Below are positions 15,409 to 22,766 of a stretch of 28,614 bases of DNA, piece by piece; the first letter of the stretch is position 1; each line of letters starts with the position of its first letter. The DNA comes from Candidatus Bathyarchaeota archaeon (GTDB taxonomy: Archaea > Thermoproteota > Bathyarchaeia > Bathyarchaeales > Bathycorpusculaceae): contig DAOVFL010000001.1 of assembly GCA_030672945.1 (NCBI GenBank), positions 1 to 28,614 of the forward strand, in the 5' to 3' direction. Made by a program: the position numbers and the translations under genes. A model generated the notes under the pieces. The model saw only the letters and a list, made by a program, of their open reading frames with translations, searched no databases and was not told where the DNA came from.

Positions 15409-15863
15409 CAGCGTTTCCTCCAAAGTTCGTGCGTCTTCAAGTAACGCACCATGTCGGCGACGGACCCGAACCTTCCACTACTCGCCATCTTGTACGTGTT
15501 CCGATAAGTATTTTCAGTGATCATTCTGTTGGTTTTCAATTCACGAAGTTTCTTTCTCAAGGCTCGAATCTTGCTCATCCAAGCTTCTTTCTTGGAGATT
15601 TTTGCGTGGGATGAACTACTTCTGCTGCCTGGTCCACGTCGTCGTCCCTTTTTTTTCTTTTCATGTAAAATTCGCGCTCTTGCACGGCTTACACCTTTTT
15701 CTGGAAGCCGTTTAATGATTTCTTCATGGATTAATCTTCGAATCTCCTCTCTAGTTATAGCTACTTCCACATCATCCATCCTTTCAGGATTTATCCAAAC
15801 CCGATTCTGCCCAACTTTCAATATTTGTGCTGCCAGACGCCGCTGATTCTTTAGACTTGTCAT
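15408..15863 (-). CDS. rpl19e: Large ribosomal subunit protein eL19
   Basis: 151 residues, the usual archaeal length. MTSLKNQRRLAAQILKVGQNRVWI is the conserved start, followed by the highly basic linker GVSRARARILHEKKKKGRRRGPGSRSS and a long C-terminal helix (WMSKIRALRKKLRELKTNRMI). It bridges the subunits in archaeal and eukaryotic ribosomes. It overlaps eL32 and uL18 by a few nt on either side. Confidence 0.96.
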   Translation of the reverse strand: MTSLKNQRRLAAQILKVGQNRVWINPERMDDVEVAITREEIRRLIHEEIIKRLPEKGVSRARARILHEKKKKGRRRGPGSRSSSSHAKISKKEAWMSKIRALRKKLRELKTNRMITENTYRNTYKMASSGRFGSVADMVRYLKTHELWRKR

Positions 15864-16393
15864 CGCTTTTCTGCCCTCTTCTCACGTTTCTTGCTCTTCA
15901 TTTGTCTGCGTCTTATTTTTCCTTTTTCAGCTACTTTCGTTACTTCTTCCGCTTCTTCTGTCTCCTTTTCTTCTTCCACAGTTACTTCCTTAGCTTCTTT
16001 AAAATTCAGAATTTTTGCTTTTCTTTTTCTCGCTTCAACAATAATTCTAGTCCTTTTTCTTTTACCAACAGCATGTGCAATTCTTATGGCTTGAGCTTTG
16101 AAGTTGATTCCTTTAAGTTCTTCAACGTTGTGTACTATGACTTCTTTGTAGCCTGATGGGTGAAGACCTCTTGCAGCTTTTGGACTTCTGTATCCAACGC
16201 TCACGGTTGGCGGCCAACCTTTAATTTTCCTTCGCATTTTGTTGTCTATTCCTCTTGGCCTACGCCAGTTCTCCTTTAAGCGTTTGTATCTCCAGCTTTC
16301 CTGCCTAACAAATTTGGGTTTCTTCTTTTTTATGAGGGCCCTCAGTTTCAATGCTTTGCTTAAAGCAGCTGAGTCATGTTCCGTCATTGTCAT
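15860..16393 (-). CDS. rpl32e: Large ribosomal subunit protein eL32 with charged C-terminal extension
   Basis: 177 residues. The core (about 20-130) is standard eL32: KKPKFVRQESWRYKRLKENWRRPRG, NKMRRKIKGWPPTVSVGYRSP, VHNVEELKGI and RIAHAVGKRKRTRIIVEARK. From about residue 138 a tail of some 40 residues follows that is low in complexity, first acidic (EVTVEEEKETEEAEEV) and then basic (RRRQMKSKKREKRAEKR). Many archaeal eL32 stop near 130-140 residues, so the tail is an addition. It overlaps uL6 and eL19 by 4 nt. Confidence 0.94.
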   Translation of the reverse strand: MTMTEHDSAALSKALKLRALIKKKKPKFVRQESWRYKRLKENWRRPRGIDNKMRRKIKGWPPTVSVGYRSPKAARGLHPSGYKEVIVHNVEELKGINFKAQAIRIAHAVGKRKRTRIIVEARKRKAKILNFKEAKEVTVEEEKETEEAEEVTKVAEKGKIRRRQMKSKKREKRAEKR

Positions 16394-16938
16394 TCATCTG
16401 TTCCCTCGCTTTTTGCGTTAATGTATATACCGTCTAAGAAAACACGTGGATCTTTCCTTTTCACTCTGGTTCCTTGCTCGATATTAGCAGCTGTTTGACT
16501 TACATCTTCCAGGTTTGCGCCTTGAACGATTATGTCTTCACCTTGAACTTTGACGTGAACATTACCCATTATTTTGATTTTTCTTGGACTTCGTTCACCT
16601 GTGAAATTTTCAATTAGTATAATTTTGTCCTTAACTTTGACTGATATCGGAAAGTGAGAGAAAACTATTTTTAGCTTGTACGTGAAGCCTTTTCTGACTC
16701 CTGTAATCATATTTTGGATGTGTGAATAAATGGTGCCTACTAGAGCTGCCTCTTTTTTCCTTGGCCAATCAGCCCATATACGGATCATCTTCCCTTCAAG
16801 CTTGATTGATATTGGAGCGTGAGAAAAGTTTCGGATTAACGTGTCTTTTTGTCCTTTAACTGTAACTTTCCGGCTTTCTACTGAAACCTCTACGTCATCG
16901 GGAATTTGAATAATTTTGAATACTTCTATAGCTCGCAT
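16390..16938 (-). CDS. rpl6: Large ribosomal subunit protein uL6
   Basis: 182 residues with the two repeated uL6 folds. The first has IPDDVEVSVESRKVTVKGQKDTLIRNFSHAPI, the second ISVKVKDKIILIENFTGERSPRKIKI, followed by VKVQGEDIIVQGANLEDVSQTAANIEQ and the C-terminal RVKRKDPRVFLDGIYI typical of archaea. It binds near the sarcin-ricin loop region of the large subunit. Confidence 0.96.
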   Translation of the reverse strand: MRAIEVFKIIQIPDDVEVSVESRKVTVKGQKDTLIRNFSHAPISIKLEGKMIRIWADWPRKKEAALVGTIYSHIQNMITGVRKGFTYKLKIVFSHFPISVKVKDKIILIENFTGERSPRKIKIMGNVHVKVQGEDIIVQGANLEDVSQTAANIEQGTRVKRKDPRVFLDGIYINAKSEGTDE

Positions 16939-16952
16939 TTAAGGCACCTTTT

Positions 16953-17336
16953 CTAATAAGCGAATGCTAATAGTCTGCCTCCAACGTGTTTTTCCTTTGC
17001 CTCCTTGTGAGAGAGAACGCCCTTTGGGGTTGAGACAACTAGTATGCCTACTTCTCTTGATGGGAGGAAATTCCTTTCCCATTCTTCAAATTTGTCTACT
17101 TTAACTGGGAATCGAGGTCTAACGGCCCCACACTTGTTTATTCTTCCTAGAAGTTGAACCTTGAACTTTCCGGAGCGGTCGTCATCAATGAATTCGAATT
17201 CTCCAATGTAACCGTTTAATTGCATAATCCTTAGAACTCTACCTAAAAGTTTGGAGGCTGGTTTAATCACGCATTCACGTTTGTTACGTGTCTCATTATT
17301 TATGATCGTTGTCAAACCGTTTGCTAAGGTGTCCAT
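16953..17336 (-). CDS. rps8: Small ribosomal subunit protein uS8
   Basis: 127 residues from ATG 17336, the usual archaeal size. DTLANGLTTIINNETRNKRECVIKPASKLLGRVLRIMQLNGYIGEFE is the N-terminal domain. QLLGRINKCGAVRPRFPV and the RNA-binding GILVVSTPKGVLSHKEA segment complete it. An ATG at 17357 would add seven residues and overlap uS14. The shorter start has GAGGA seven nt upstream and fits homologue N-termini better. Confidence 0.94.
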   Translation of the reverse strand: MDTLANGLTTIINNETRNKRECVIKPASKLLGRVLRIMQLNGYIGEFEFIDDDRSGKFKVQLLGRINKCGAVRPRFPVKVDKFEEWERNFLPSREVGILVVSTPKGVLSHKEAKEKHVGGRLLAFAY

Positions 17337-17349
17337 CTTAGTTTCCTCA

Positions 17350-17514
17350 TTATTCATACTTTTTAAATCCGAGTTGTTTAGCTACTTCTCTGAAACATTG
17401 TCGGCATAAATATAAATTGTAGCGTCTAATAACAGGTCCATAAGACCCACATCTAACGCATCGTCTTGTTCCTTTCCCATATTTTCTTTCTTTTTCAAGT
17501 TTCTTTTTGTCCAA
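17350..17514 (-). CDS. rps14: Small ribosomal subunit protein uS14 (zinc-binding short form)
   Basis: 54 residues. The translation contains RRCVRCGSYGPVIRRYNLYL and CRQCFREVAKQLGFKKYE, the uS14 signature with zinc ligands Cys19, Cys22, Cys37 and Cys40. The start is TTG at 17514 with AAGGGAG about seven nt upstream; no ATG or GTG is available in frame after the uL5 stop. Position between uL5 and uS8 is the conserved one. The TAA at 17350-17352 falls just upstream of the preferred uS8 start. Confidence 0.93.
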   Translation of the reverse strand: MDKKKLEKERKYGKGTRRCVRCGSYGPVIRRYNLYLCRQCFREVAKQLGFKKYE

Positions 17515-17531
17515 ACCCGTTTCTCCCTTAA

Positions 17532-18071
17532 CTATACTATCTCAATTCCCAAAGCATCTTTAACAAATACAATGGCTTCTTCCGTTGTTAAGATGTGTTT
17601 CGAACCGATTTTTGCTTTTTCTCTCCGCCTTCTTTTAACACGATATCCGGGGCGACTGAGAGAAACGCATACATCCATGCCGAAGATGCCGATTTCAGGT
17701 TCATATTTTACTCCCGGAATTTCAATATGTTCCTTTACGCCGAAGGAGAAGTTACCATACTTATCAAAGCAATTCTTTGAGAGTTTATTGTCGATGACCG
17801 GCAAAACTTTTTTTATGAATTCTATTGCCCTCTGCTTTCTAAGCGTTACAACGCAGGATATAGGTTCGCCTTTTCTTATTCCAAAGTCTCTGATAGTTTG
17901 CTTAGCATTTCTCTTGTTTGGATTTTGACCTGTTAACTCTCTCAGAACCCTTACAGCTTTTTCTAGTGGTTCCCCTGATTTCCCAACGCTGATGTTAATG
18001 ACACTCTTTTCAATTCTCGGTTTAAGCATAGGGTGTTCTTTCCATCTCTTTAGCAACTCACCCTCAGACAA
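17532..18071 (-). CDS. rpl5: Large ribosomal subunit protein uL5
   Basis: 179 residues, a 5S rRNA-binding protein at the central protuberance. Landmarks are HPMLKPRIEKSVINISVGKSGEPLEKAVRVLRELTGQNPNKRNAKQTI, then FGIRKGEPISCVVTLRKQRAIEFI and the P-site loop region FSFGVKEHIEIPGVKYEPEIGIFGMDVCVSL. The start is TTG at 18071, one nt after the eS4 stop, with GGAGG eight nt upstream. Confidence 0.96.
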   Translation of the reverse strand: MSEGELLKRWKEHPMLKPRIEKSVINISVGKSGEPLEKAVRVLRELTGQNPNKRNAKQTIRDFGIRKGEPISCVVTLRKQRAIEFIKKVLPVIDNKLSKNCFDKYGNFSFGVKEHIEIPGVKYEPEIGIFGMDVCVSLSRPGYRVKRRRREKAKIGSKHILTTEEAIVFVKDALGIEIV

Positions 18072-18072
18072 T

Positions 18073-18831
18073 TTAGGCTGCCTCCAGCATAGATATTAAT
18101 GGTTGTTTTTCACCTATTACAAAAATGAAATTCAGAATTGTTTGGTAACTATTTTCTCCTTTGTCCTTAATCGTTACAATGGCGTTTCTACGCTTCTTTC
18201 CCTTCGTCTTTTCAATTTTAATTATCTCACCATATTTTCCGATGTTTTTTCCACTTATTATTAACCCAAAATGTTTTTCTTTCATTTCTATCTGCTTCAG
18301 GATTTGTCTTTCTGGCAAACTTATTTTCAAAGTATCTAGAGTATTGTAGACAACATCTCCTGAGTTCTTTGTATCGGTAATATTAACTAGTATGTTCGAA
18401 CCGTCATGCAGATTAAGTTGCATAAGCCCGTTTCTAACAACATTTTTGTTTGTAATTCTACACAGCTTGAAGTTTGATTCTTCCTTGTTGATCGGGTGAA
18501 GGATTAAACCCTTTTTGGATCGCAGTATGCGAAAGCATTCATCAACATCTGAAATGGAAATAACATCCATTAACCCCACAGGAAAGTTGTCTTTTCGCCT
18601 AACTTTTCCATCTACATGTACTTTTCCCTGTGAAACTATTAGTTTAGCCTCTTTTCTTGTTTTGGCGAACTTGAGAATGTCACGCAGAACTATGGCTAAT
18701 GGTAAGCAGTTTTCAAGAGAATGCGGTCCAGGGGATGGCTTTACAACCCAGAGGAACTCTTTCCTATGAATTGGCCAGAACCTCGGTGCGGGTTTACGTT
18801 TTAATCCTGTGGATGCTTCCTTTCTACCCAA
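18073..18831 (-). CDS. rps4e: Small ribosomal subunit protein eS4
   Basis: 252 residues with the eS4 order: basic N-terminus (GLKRKPAPRFWPIHRKEFLWVVKPSPGPHSLENCLPL), S4 RNA-binding domain (AKLIVSQGKVHVDGKVRRKDNFPVGLMDVI), central eS4 domain (LCRITNKNVVRNGLMQLNLHDG) and a C-terminal KOW motif (LIISGKNIGKYGEIIKIEK). The start is TTG at 18831, one nt after the uL24 stop, with GGAGG eight nt upstream. Confidence 0.96.
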   Translation of the reverse strand: MGRKEASTGLKRKPAPRFWPIHRKEFLWVVKPSPGPHSLENCLPLAIVLRDILKFAKTRKEAKLIVSQGKVHVDGKVRRKDNFPVGLMDVISISDVDECFRILRSKKGLILHPINKEESNFKLCRITNKNVVRNGLMQLNLHDGSNILVNITDTKNSGDVVYNTLDTLKISLPERQILKQIEMKEKHFGLIISGKNIGKYGEIIKIEKTKGKKRRNAIVTIKDKGENSYQTILNFIFVIGEKQPLISMLEAA

Positions 18832-18832
18832 A

Positions 18833-19489
18833 TCATTTTCCTCCTTTAGTTTTCTTGGTTGTTCTACGCCTAACCCTTGTTTTCTTCGTTTTCGGCTTCT
18901 CTTCCTTCCTGGTTTCTATGGGTTTCTTTTTCCTCGTTTTTTTTGCTTGTCTAGGTTTCTTTTGTTTTTCTTCTGTTTTATTTTCCGTTGGCGTCTTCGT
19001 TGCTGTCTTTTTTCTTCTTTTTGGTTTCTTTTTCAGAACTTTCTCTTCTACAGCCTCTTTTATTTCGGTAACCTCTTCTAGAAGAGGTTTTTCTGTAACC
19101 TTCTCTATTTTCTGGAGAGCCTTCCTTTTCCTTTCCAAAACTTGCTTTCGCCACTTATCCTTAAGATTCAACGTTATTATCATAATCTTTGAAGGGTGAA
19201 TGGGAAGGAATATTGCGGTTCCATCAGCTTTTTCTCGTGTCAACCCTTCAACGTAGATTCTATATTTTCTTCTGTCTACACGAGTAACTTTCCCTTCAAA
19301 TCCTTTACGGTCTCCTCGCATTATGCGAACTGTATCTCCGCTTCTAACTGGTAGAGTTCGTAATCCATGTGAGGTTTTAAGTTCTGGTGAGAGGGATGCC
19401 CCAAAATGTTTGTGGCGTATGTGGTCTGGTGCTTGGAAAAGCATTTTTCTTTGTTTTGTTGGTTTCGTTACAGGTTTTGTTGCATGCAT
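18833..19489 (-). CDS. rpl24: Large ribosomal subunit protein uL24 with a ~95-residue Lys/Arg-rich tail
   Basis: 218 residues. The core (1-120) is normal uL24: LFQAPDHIRHKHFGASLSPELK, the KOW motif RSGDTVRIMRGDRKGFEGKVTRVD, then YRIYVEGLTREKADGTAIFLPIHPSKIMI. From about residue 120 a long tail follows, helical and mixed-charge at first (KIEKVTEKPLLEEVTEIKEAV) and then almost pure Lys/Arg/Thr/Glu (KKKPKRRKKTATKTP, KKTRVRRRTTKKTKGGK). Archaeal uL24 usually ends near 120-150 residues. The ATG at 19489 has GGAGGA just upstream; an upstream start at 19540 would overlap uL14 and is rejected. Confidence 0.95.
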   Translation of the reverse strand: MHATKPVTKPTKQRKMLFQAPDHIRHKHFGASLSPELKTSHGLRTLPVRSGDTVRIMRGDRKGFEGKVTRVDRRKYRIYVEGLTREKADGTAIFLPIHPSKIMIITLNLKDKWRKQVLERKRKALQKIEKVTEKPLLEEVTEIKEAVEEKVLKKKPKRRKKTATKTPTENKTEEKQKKPRQAKKTRKKKPIETRKEEKPKTKKTRVRRRTTKKTKGGK

Positions 19490-19500
19490 GTTTTTTCCTC

Positions 19501-19941
19501 CTATATTATTATACTTGCTGCACTTGCTATTCTTGACCATCTTTCAGCAGCCTCTTTTGCTACTGGTCCGCGAATTTCTGAGCCTTTCATTTCGCCCTCA
19601 GGGGTTATTATTACTGCTGCATTATCTTCGAATTGGACCCAGACGCCGTCAGCTCTTCGGTAGGGCTTTCTTTGTCTTATGATTACTGCTTGGAAAATTT
19701 TTTTTCTCATGTCTGGTGTTCCACGTCTGACCGAGACAGTTATTCTGTCGCCTACTGCGCCTGATGGGACACGTCGTAAACGTCCTTTATAACCAATAAC
19801 TTGAATTAGCCTTATTTTCTTCGCTCCGGTGTTATCTGCACATATAAGAATCGAACCGACGAGTAACCCCCTTGAGATTTTTGGTCTTTGTCCAATCATT
19901 CCCCTGGCAATTAACGCTCTCGTTTTCGCCCTTGCAGCCAT
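19501..19941 (-). CDS. rpl14: Large ribosomal subunit protein uL14
   Basis: 146 residues. GLLVGSILICADNTGAKKIRLIQVIGYKG and RRVPSGAVGDRITVSVRRGTPDMRKKIFQAVIIRQRKPYRR are the conserved beta-barrel of uL14, with the C-terminal GSEIRGPVAKEAAERW. The ATG at 19941 follows the uS17 stop by one nt and has GGAGGAG in the end of uS17, so the longer version beginning at 19974 inside uS17 is unlikely. Confidence 0.96.
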   Translation of the reverse strand: MAARAKTRALIARGMIGQRPKISRGLLVGSILICADNTGAKKIRLIQVIGYKGRLRRVPSGAVGDRITVSVRRGTPDMRKKIFQAVIIRQRKPYRRADGVWVQFEDNAAVIITPEGEMKGSEIRGPVAKEAAERWSRIASAASIII

Positions 19942-19942
19942 T

Positions 19943-20266
19943 TCACTTCTCCTCCATCTTTTCGATAACAACAAATGACACTGTTTTGCCTATCGGGCGA
20001 CATTCAGATATTCTAACGCGGTTTCCTTCTTTTGCGTTTATGCATGGTGGATTGTGGCATGGGATGCGACTGTATCTTTTCTCATACCTCTTAAATTTTG
20101 GAACATAGTGAAGATAGTCACGTTTGACTATGACTGTTTTATCCATTTTGGCACTGGCGACCACACCTTCTAGGACATGACCCCTTATTGATAAGTCGCC
20201 GTGAAAAGGACAGTTTCTGTCGTTACACGTTTTTTTGGGTTTTTTGAAGGCCAGCGACATCACCAT
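19943..20266 (-). CDS. rps17: Small ribosomal subunit protein uS17
   Basis: 107 residues of the archaeal type, with an N-terminal CNDRNCPFHGDLSIRGHVLEGVVASAKMDKTVIVKRDYLHYVPKFKRYEKR core and IPCHNPPCINAKEGNRVRISECRPIGKTVSFVVIE. The Cys pairs near both halves are the kind seen in archaeal S17. It overlaps the Rpp29 gene by seven nt. Confidence 0.96.
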   Translation of the reverse strand: MVMSLAFKKPKKTCNDRNCPFHGDLSIRGHVLEGVVASAKMDKTVIVKRDYLHYVPKFKRYEKRYSRIPCHNPPCINAKEGNRVRISECRPIGKTVSFVVIEKMEEK

Positions 20267-20541
20267 AACCTCATAACATGTTTTTTAAGGCGCGCTTCCG
20301 GTCGTCTCACAAGAAGTTTACCGTCAATTTCAACAGTTGTTCCATCAGAAAATGTGAAGTGAATAACAACTGAATTCTTTATGACTCTCTTTCTTTTTCC
20401 TTTACACGAAATTACGAATGTGTTTCTGGTTTCATCTATTATCTCGCCAGAGATTCCCACATACCCCTTATGTCTGCTTTCTGCAACCTTAGCTTTTGTT
20501 CCAATGAATTCGTAACGGATTATGTTTGGCGTTATCTTCAT
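20260..20541 (-). CDS. rnp1: Ribonuclease P protein subunit Rpp29 (Pop4/Rnp1)
   Basis: 93 residues with an Sm-like beta-barrel. Recognisable segments are RYEFIGTKAKVAESRHKGYVGISGEIIDETRNTFVI and KNSVVIHFTFSDGTTVEIDGKLLVRRPEARLKK. It helps the RNase P RNA process tRNA 5' ends, pairing with Rpp21. Its place between uL29 and uS17 is the standard archaeal one; the SUI1 translation factor that often sits next to it is absent here. Confidence 0.92.
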   Translation of the reverse strand: MKITPNIIRYEFIGTKAKVAESRHKGYVGISGEIIDETRNTFVISCKGKRKRVIKNSVVIHFTFSDGTTVEIDGKLLVRRPEARLKKHVMRLW

Positions 20542-20777
20542 CTCCTCTTCTTCCTCTTAATCTTCTCTTCTGCAAGTCCAAGTTTCTTCTCACTCTCAAT
20601 TGTTAGTATTCGGGCAACTGTTTTACGTAGCTCCTTTATCCTAGCTGGGTTTTCTATTGTTCCACCTGCTTTTACCATTGTTTTTAGTCTGAGAAGTTCT
20701 GTTCTAACATCGTTGAGTCTTTTTATTCGCATTTCAGGAGACATATCACGTATTTCTTTAACTCTTATTATTGGCAT
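20538..20777 (-). CDS. rpl29: Large ribosomal subunit protein uL29
   Basis: 79 residues forming the two-helix hairpin of uL29: VKEIRDMSPEMRIKRLNDVRTELLRLKTMVKAGGTIENPARIKELRKTVARILTI, followed by a basic tail (EEKIKRKKRR). It lies at the polypeptide exit. The gene begins one nt after uS3 and overlaps Rpp29 by four nt. Confidence 0.94.
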   Translation of the reverse strand: MPIIRVKEIRDMSPEMRIKRLNDVRTELLRLKTMVKAGGTIENPARIKELRKTVARILTIESEKKLGLAEEKIKRKKRR

Positions 20778-21476
20778 TTACTTAGCGGTCTCCTCTCTAC
20801 TTGTTTCTTTAGGTTTTTCTTCGGCTTTTTCTTTAAGTATTTCTTCTTCTGTTGTGTCTTCTTCTGTTTGTTCTTCTGGGAGGCTTTCAATTATTTGGGT
20901 TTTATCTGGGAACTTTGCGTCTGGAGGCATTATCCTAACCTTTACGCCAAGCATGCCTGATTTTAATTGAACGTGAACTTCGGCTTTCCTCGTGTATTTT
21001 AATGCTGGATCACCGCATTTCGGTAAGTATCCAGCTTTGAATTTTTCATATCTTGCCCTCGCTGTTCTTAGTTTTCCACTTATGCATATTTCCAAGCCAA
21101 GGGCTCCTGCCTCCATAACTTGATTCAACGCCCAATACCCTGAGCGTCTATAATGTATACCTCTTTGTAGGGCTGAGGCAATGCGTGAGGCAACAACATA
21201 AGCGTTTAATTCTGGAATCTCCATTTCGGAAACAGAAATTTGAGGGTTTGAAACTTTGAATTTTTCTTCTAGAATTCTTGAAAGTTCTCTTATTGTTTCT
21301 CCACCTCGACCTATCACTACGCCTGGACGCATGGCATAAATGACTATGTGCGTTCCCAAGGGAGTCTTTGACATGTTCACCCCGCCATAACCCGCCCTTA
21401 CAAGTTCTTTTTGAAGGAACTCGTCTATTTCGTTCTTCTTCATGGACTCGGATATGAAATGCTTGACAACAGACAC
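20778..21476 (-). CDS. rps3: Small ribosomal subunit protein uS3
   Basis: 232 residues. The N-terminal KH domain has the GxxG loop in MRPGVVIGRGGETIRELSRIL (about residues 49-69); the second domain includes SALQRGIHYRRSGYWALNQVMEAGALGLEICISGKL and VHVQLKSGMLGVKVRIMPPD. From about residue 195 the tail is acidic and repetitive in Glu/Lys/Thr. The start is GTG at 21476, overlapping the uL22 TAG stop. Confidence 0.96.
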   Translation of the reverse strand: MSVVKHFISESMKKNEIDEFLQKELVRAGYGGVNMSKTPLGTHIVIYAMRPGVVIGRGGETIRELSRILEEKFKVSNPQISVSEMEIPELNAYVVASRIASALQRGIHYRRSGYWALNQVMEAGALGLEICISGKLRTARARYEKFKAGYLPKCGDPALKYTRKAEVHVQLKSGMLGVKVRIMPPDAKFPDKTQIIESLPEEQTEEDTTEEEILKEKAEEKPKETSREETAK

Positions 21477-21964
21477 TACATTTTCTCTCCTGTTTCCGGT
21501 TGTTCCTCTAGAGCTACTTCAATATGGCATAGAGTCCCAATTTTTGGTGAACTCCTTCCAAATGCTCTTTGCATGTATCGCTTAATCTTCAGGCCGGGAT
21601 ATGCTGATGCGTGAATTATGCGTAGTTTTTCGGTGTCTAAGCCCTTATACTCAGCGTTGGCCTCTCCACCCTTAAGAATCTTCAGAATATGCTTTGCTGC
21701 TTTCACCGGGTACCTACCTGCATAAGCCTTCTCCAGTCCGTGGCGATGTCCAACCTTCTTTTTGAATCTTCTGAAGGGAACAGGTTTCTTCTTAGCTATA
21801 ACATCTCCAAGATACTGTTTTGCTTGAGTGAGCATCATGCCTTTAATTGTCCTGCAAACCTCTCTGGCTGATTTATGGGATACCCTAATCTCTCTTCCGC
21901 TTGCTTTCACGGTTTTCTCCGGATCTAATTCCCCTTCCGTTATGGAGTATCCCCATTTTGGCAC
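21476..21964 (-). CDS. rpl22: Large ribosomal subunit protein uL22, first gene of the operon
   Basis: 162 residues from GTG 21964 (VPKWGYSITEGELDPEKTVKASGREIRVSHKSAREVCRTIKGM), ending with the long beta-hairpin region that lines the exit tunnel (GLKIKRYMQRAFGRSSPKIGTLCHIEVALEE). The GTG has GGAGAG eight nt upstream and a TATA element at 22006-22015. An ATG at 22036 would add 24 residues unlike the family and would put the TATA box inside the gene. In most archaea uL3-uL4-uL23-uL2-uS19 precede this gene; here the strand upstream holds a membrane-protein gene instead. Confidence 0.93.
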   Translation of the reverse strand: MPKWGYSITEGELDPEKTVKASGREIRVSHKSAREVCRTIKGMMLTQAKQYLGDVIAKKKPVPFRRFKKKVGHRHGLEKAYAGRYPVKAAKHILKILKGGEANAEYKGLDTEKLRIIHASAYPGLKIKRYMQRAFGRSSPKIGTLCHIEVALEEQPETGEKM

Positions 21965-22005
21965 TTTATAATCTCTCCAATTGTGCAATTGAACAGCTAA
22001 ATTGT

Positions 22006-22015
22006 GGTTTATATG
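22006..22015 (-). promoter_or_regulatory. Probable TATA box of the ribosomal protein operon
   Basis: On the minus strand CATATAAACC, preceded by AAAAC. It lies about 45 nt before the GTG start of uL22, predicting transcription start near 21985 and a 20-nt leader containing the GGAGAG ribosome-binding site at 21973-21978. Confidence 0.5.
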
Positions 22016-22136
22016 GTTTTCCATCAGTGTAAACATTTTTAAGGCTACTCTGTGTCTCTACAACAGCACGCGCTAATTTATTTAGAAAGTGAACATTCTT
22101 GATTTGCATTTTCAAAACAGAAAGGGGAAATTGCGA

Positions 22137-22643
22137 TTAAGTTATGAAGACGTTGCAGAAGGTGGGGGAGGAGGTGGCGGAGGTTGTAGGGGTGCCGACG
22201 ACGACTTCAATGAGAGATAAAAGTGCACAGCCGCCAACTGTGAAAATGACATTTAGAATCCAGCTTATCACAGTCCCAATATATGCACCGACAACTGGAA
22301 TAAATGCGAAACCAATTCCAAGGATTAACGAAACAACGATCACAATGATTATGAAGATAATAACTTCTCCCGAATTTTTGACAATAAAGTTAAACGATCT
22401 GTTTGTGCTCTCGATGGCATCTGTTCCCTCTATTAGGGCAGTGGTAATGATGAATAGAGCAACAGGAATTAATACAAATGTGATAAAGCACACATCTGAA
22501 ACAATGGCCGCTAGAATCAAAGTGCCTAATCTACTAGTGACAAGACTCACACTTTTCTTCATGTTCATGGGGTGTTCATTGATTATGTCGTTAGCCATAT
22601 CGACAATCATGCAGCTAGCTATAAATCCAATGATGGATGCCAT
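22137..22643 (-). CDS. Hydrophobic membrane protein, possibly truncated and frameshifted at its C-terminus
   Basis: 168 residues with about four membrane helices (ASIIGFIASCMIVDM, LGTLILAAIVSDVCFITFVLIPVALFIITTAL, VIIFIIIVIVVSLILGIGFAFIPVVGAYIGTVISWILNVIF, GGCALLSLIEVVV). The NRSFNFIVKNSGEVIIF segment resembles poorly characterised archaeal multi-helix membrane proteins whose N-terminal part is longer, so the N-terminus may be missing; an in-frame TAG lies four codons before the ATG. The written C-terminus (TPTTSATSSPTFCNVFIT) looks wrong. One frame over, ending at 22142, it reads APLQPPPPPPPPSATSS, the kind of proline tail such proteins carry. Function unknown. Confidence 0.6.
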   Translation of the reverse strand: MASIIGFIASCMIVDMANDIINEHPMNMKKSVSLVTSRLGTLILAAIVSDVCFITFVLIPVALFIITTALIEGTDAIESTNRSFNFIVKNSGEVIIFIIIVIVVSLILGIGFAFIPVVGAYIGTVISWILNVIFTVGGCALLSLIEVVVGTPTTSATSSPTFCNVFIT

Positions 22644-22766
22644 AAAATGACCTAGCTAAACTATCCAAGGATTAGGGTATGCAACCTCGTAAAATCTTAG
22701 GTTTATCCAATCTCATACCATCCCTCTAATAGGGAAGACCACATAGGCTAGTAATAGAAAGAATAG

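Noticed and set aside
18699..19199. Plus-strand reading frame rich in Phe/Leu/Ser opposite uL24 and eS4
   Set aside because: It is the complement of the Lys/Glu-rich uL24 tail and has no independent support.
22144..22650. Long plus-strand reading frame of 168 codons antisense to the membrane protein
   Set aside because: Its product is Thr/Ile/Met-rich without a fold, while the minus-strand frame gives clear membrane helices. It is a shadow of that gene.
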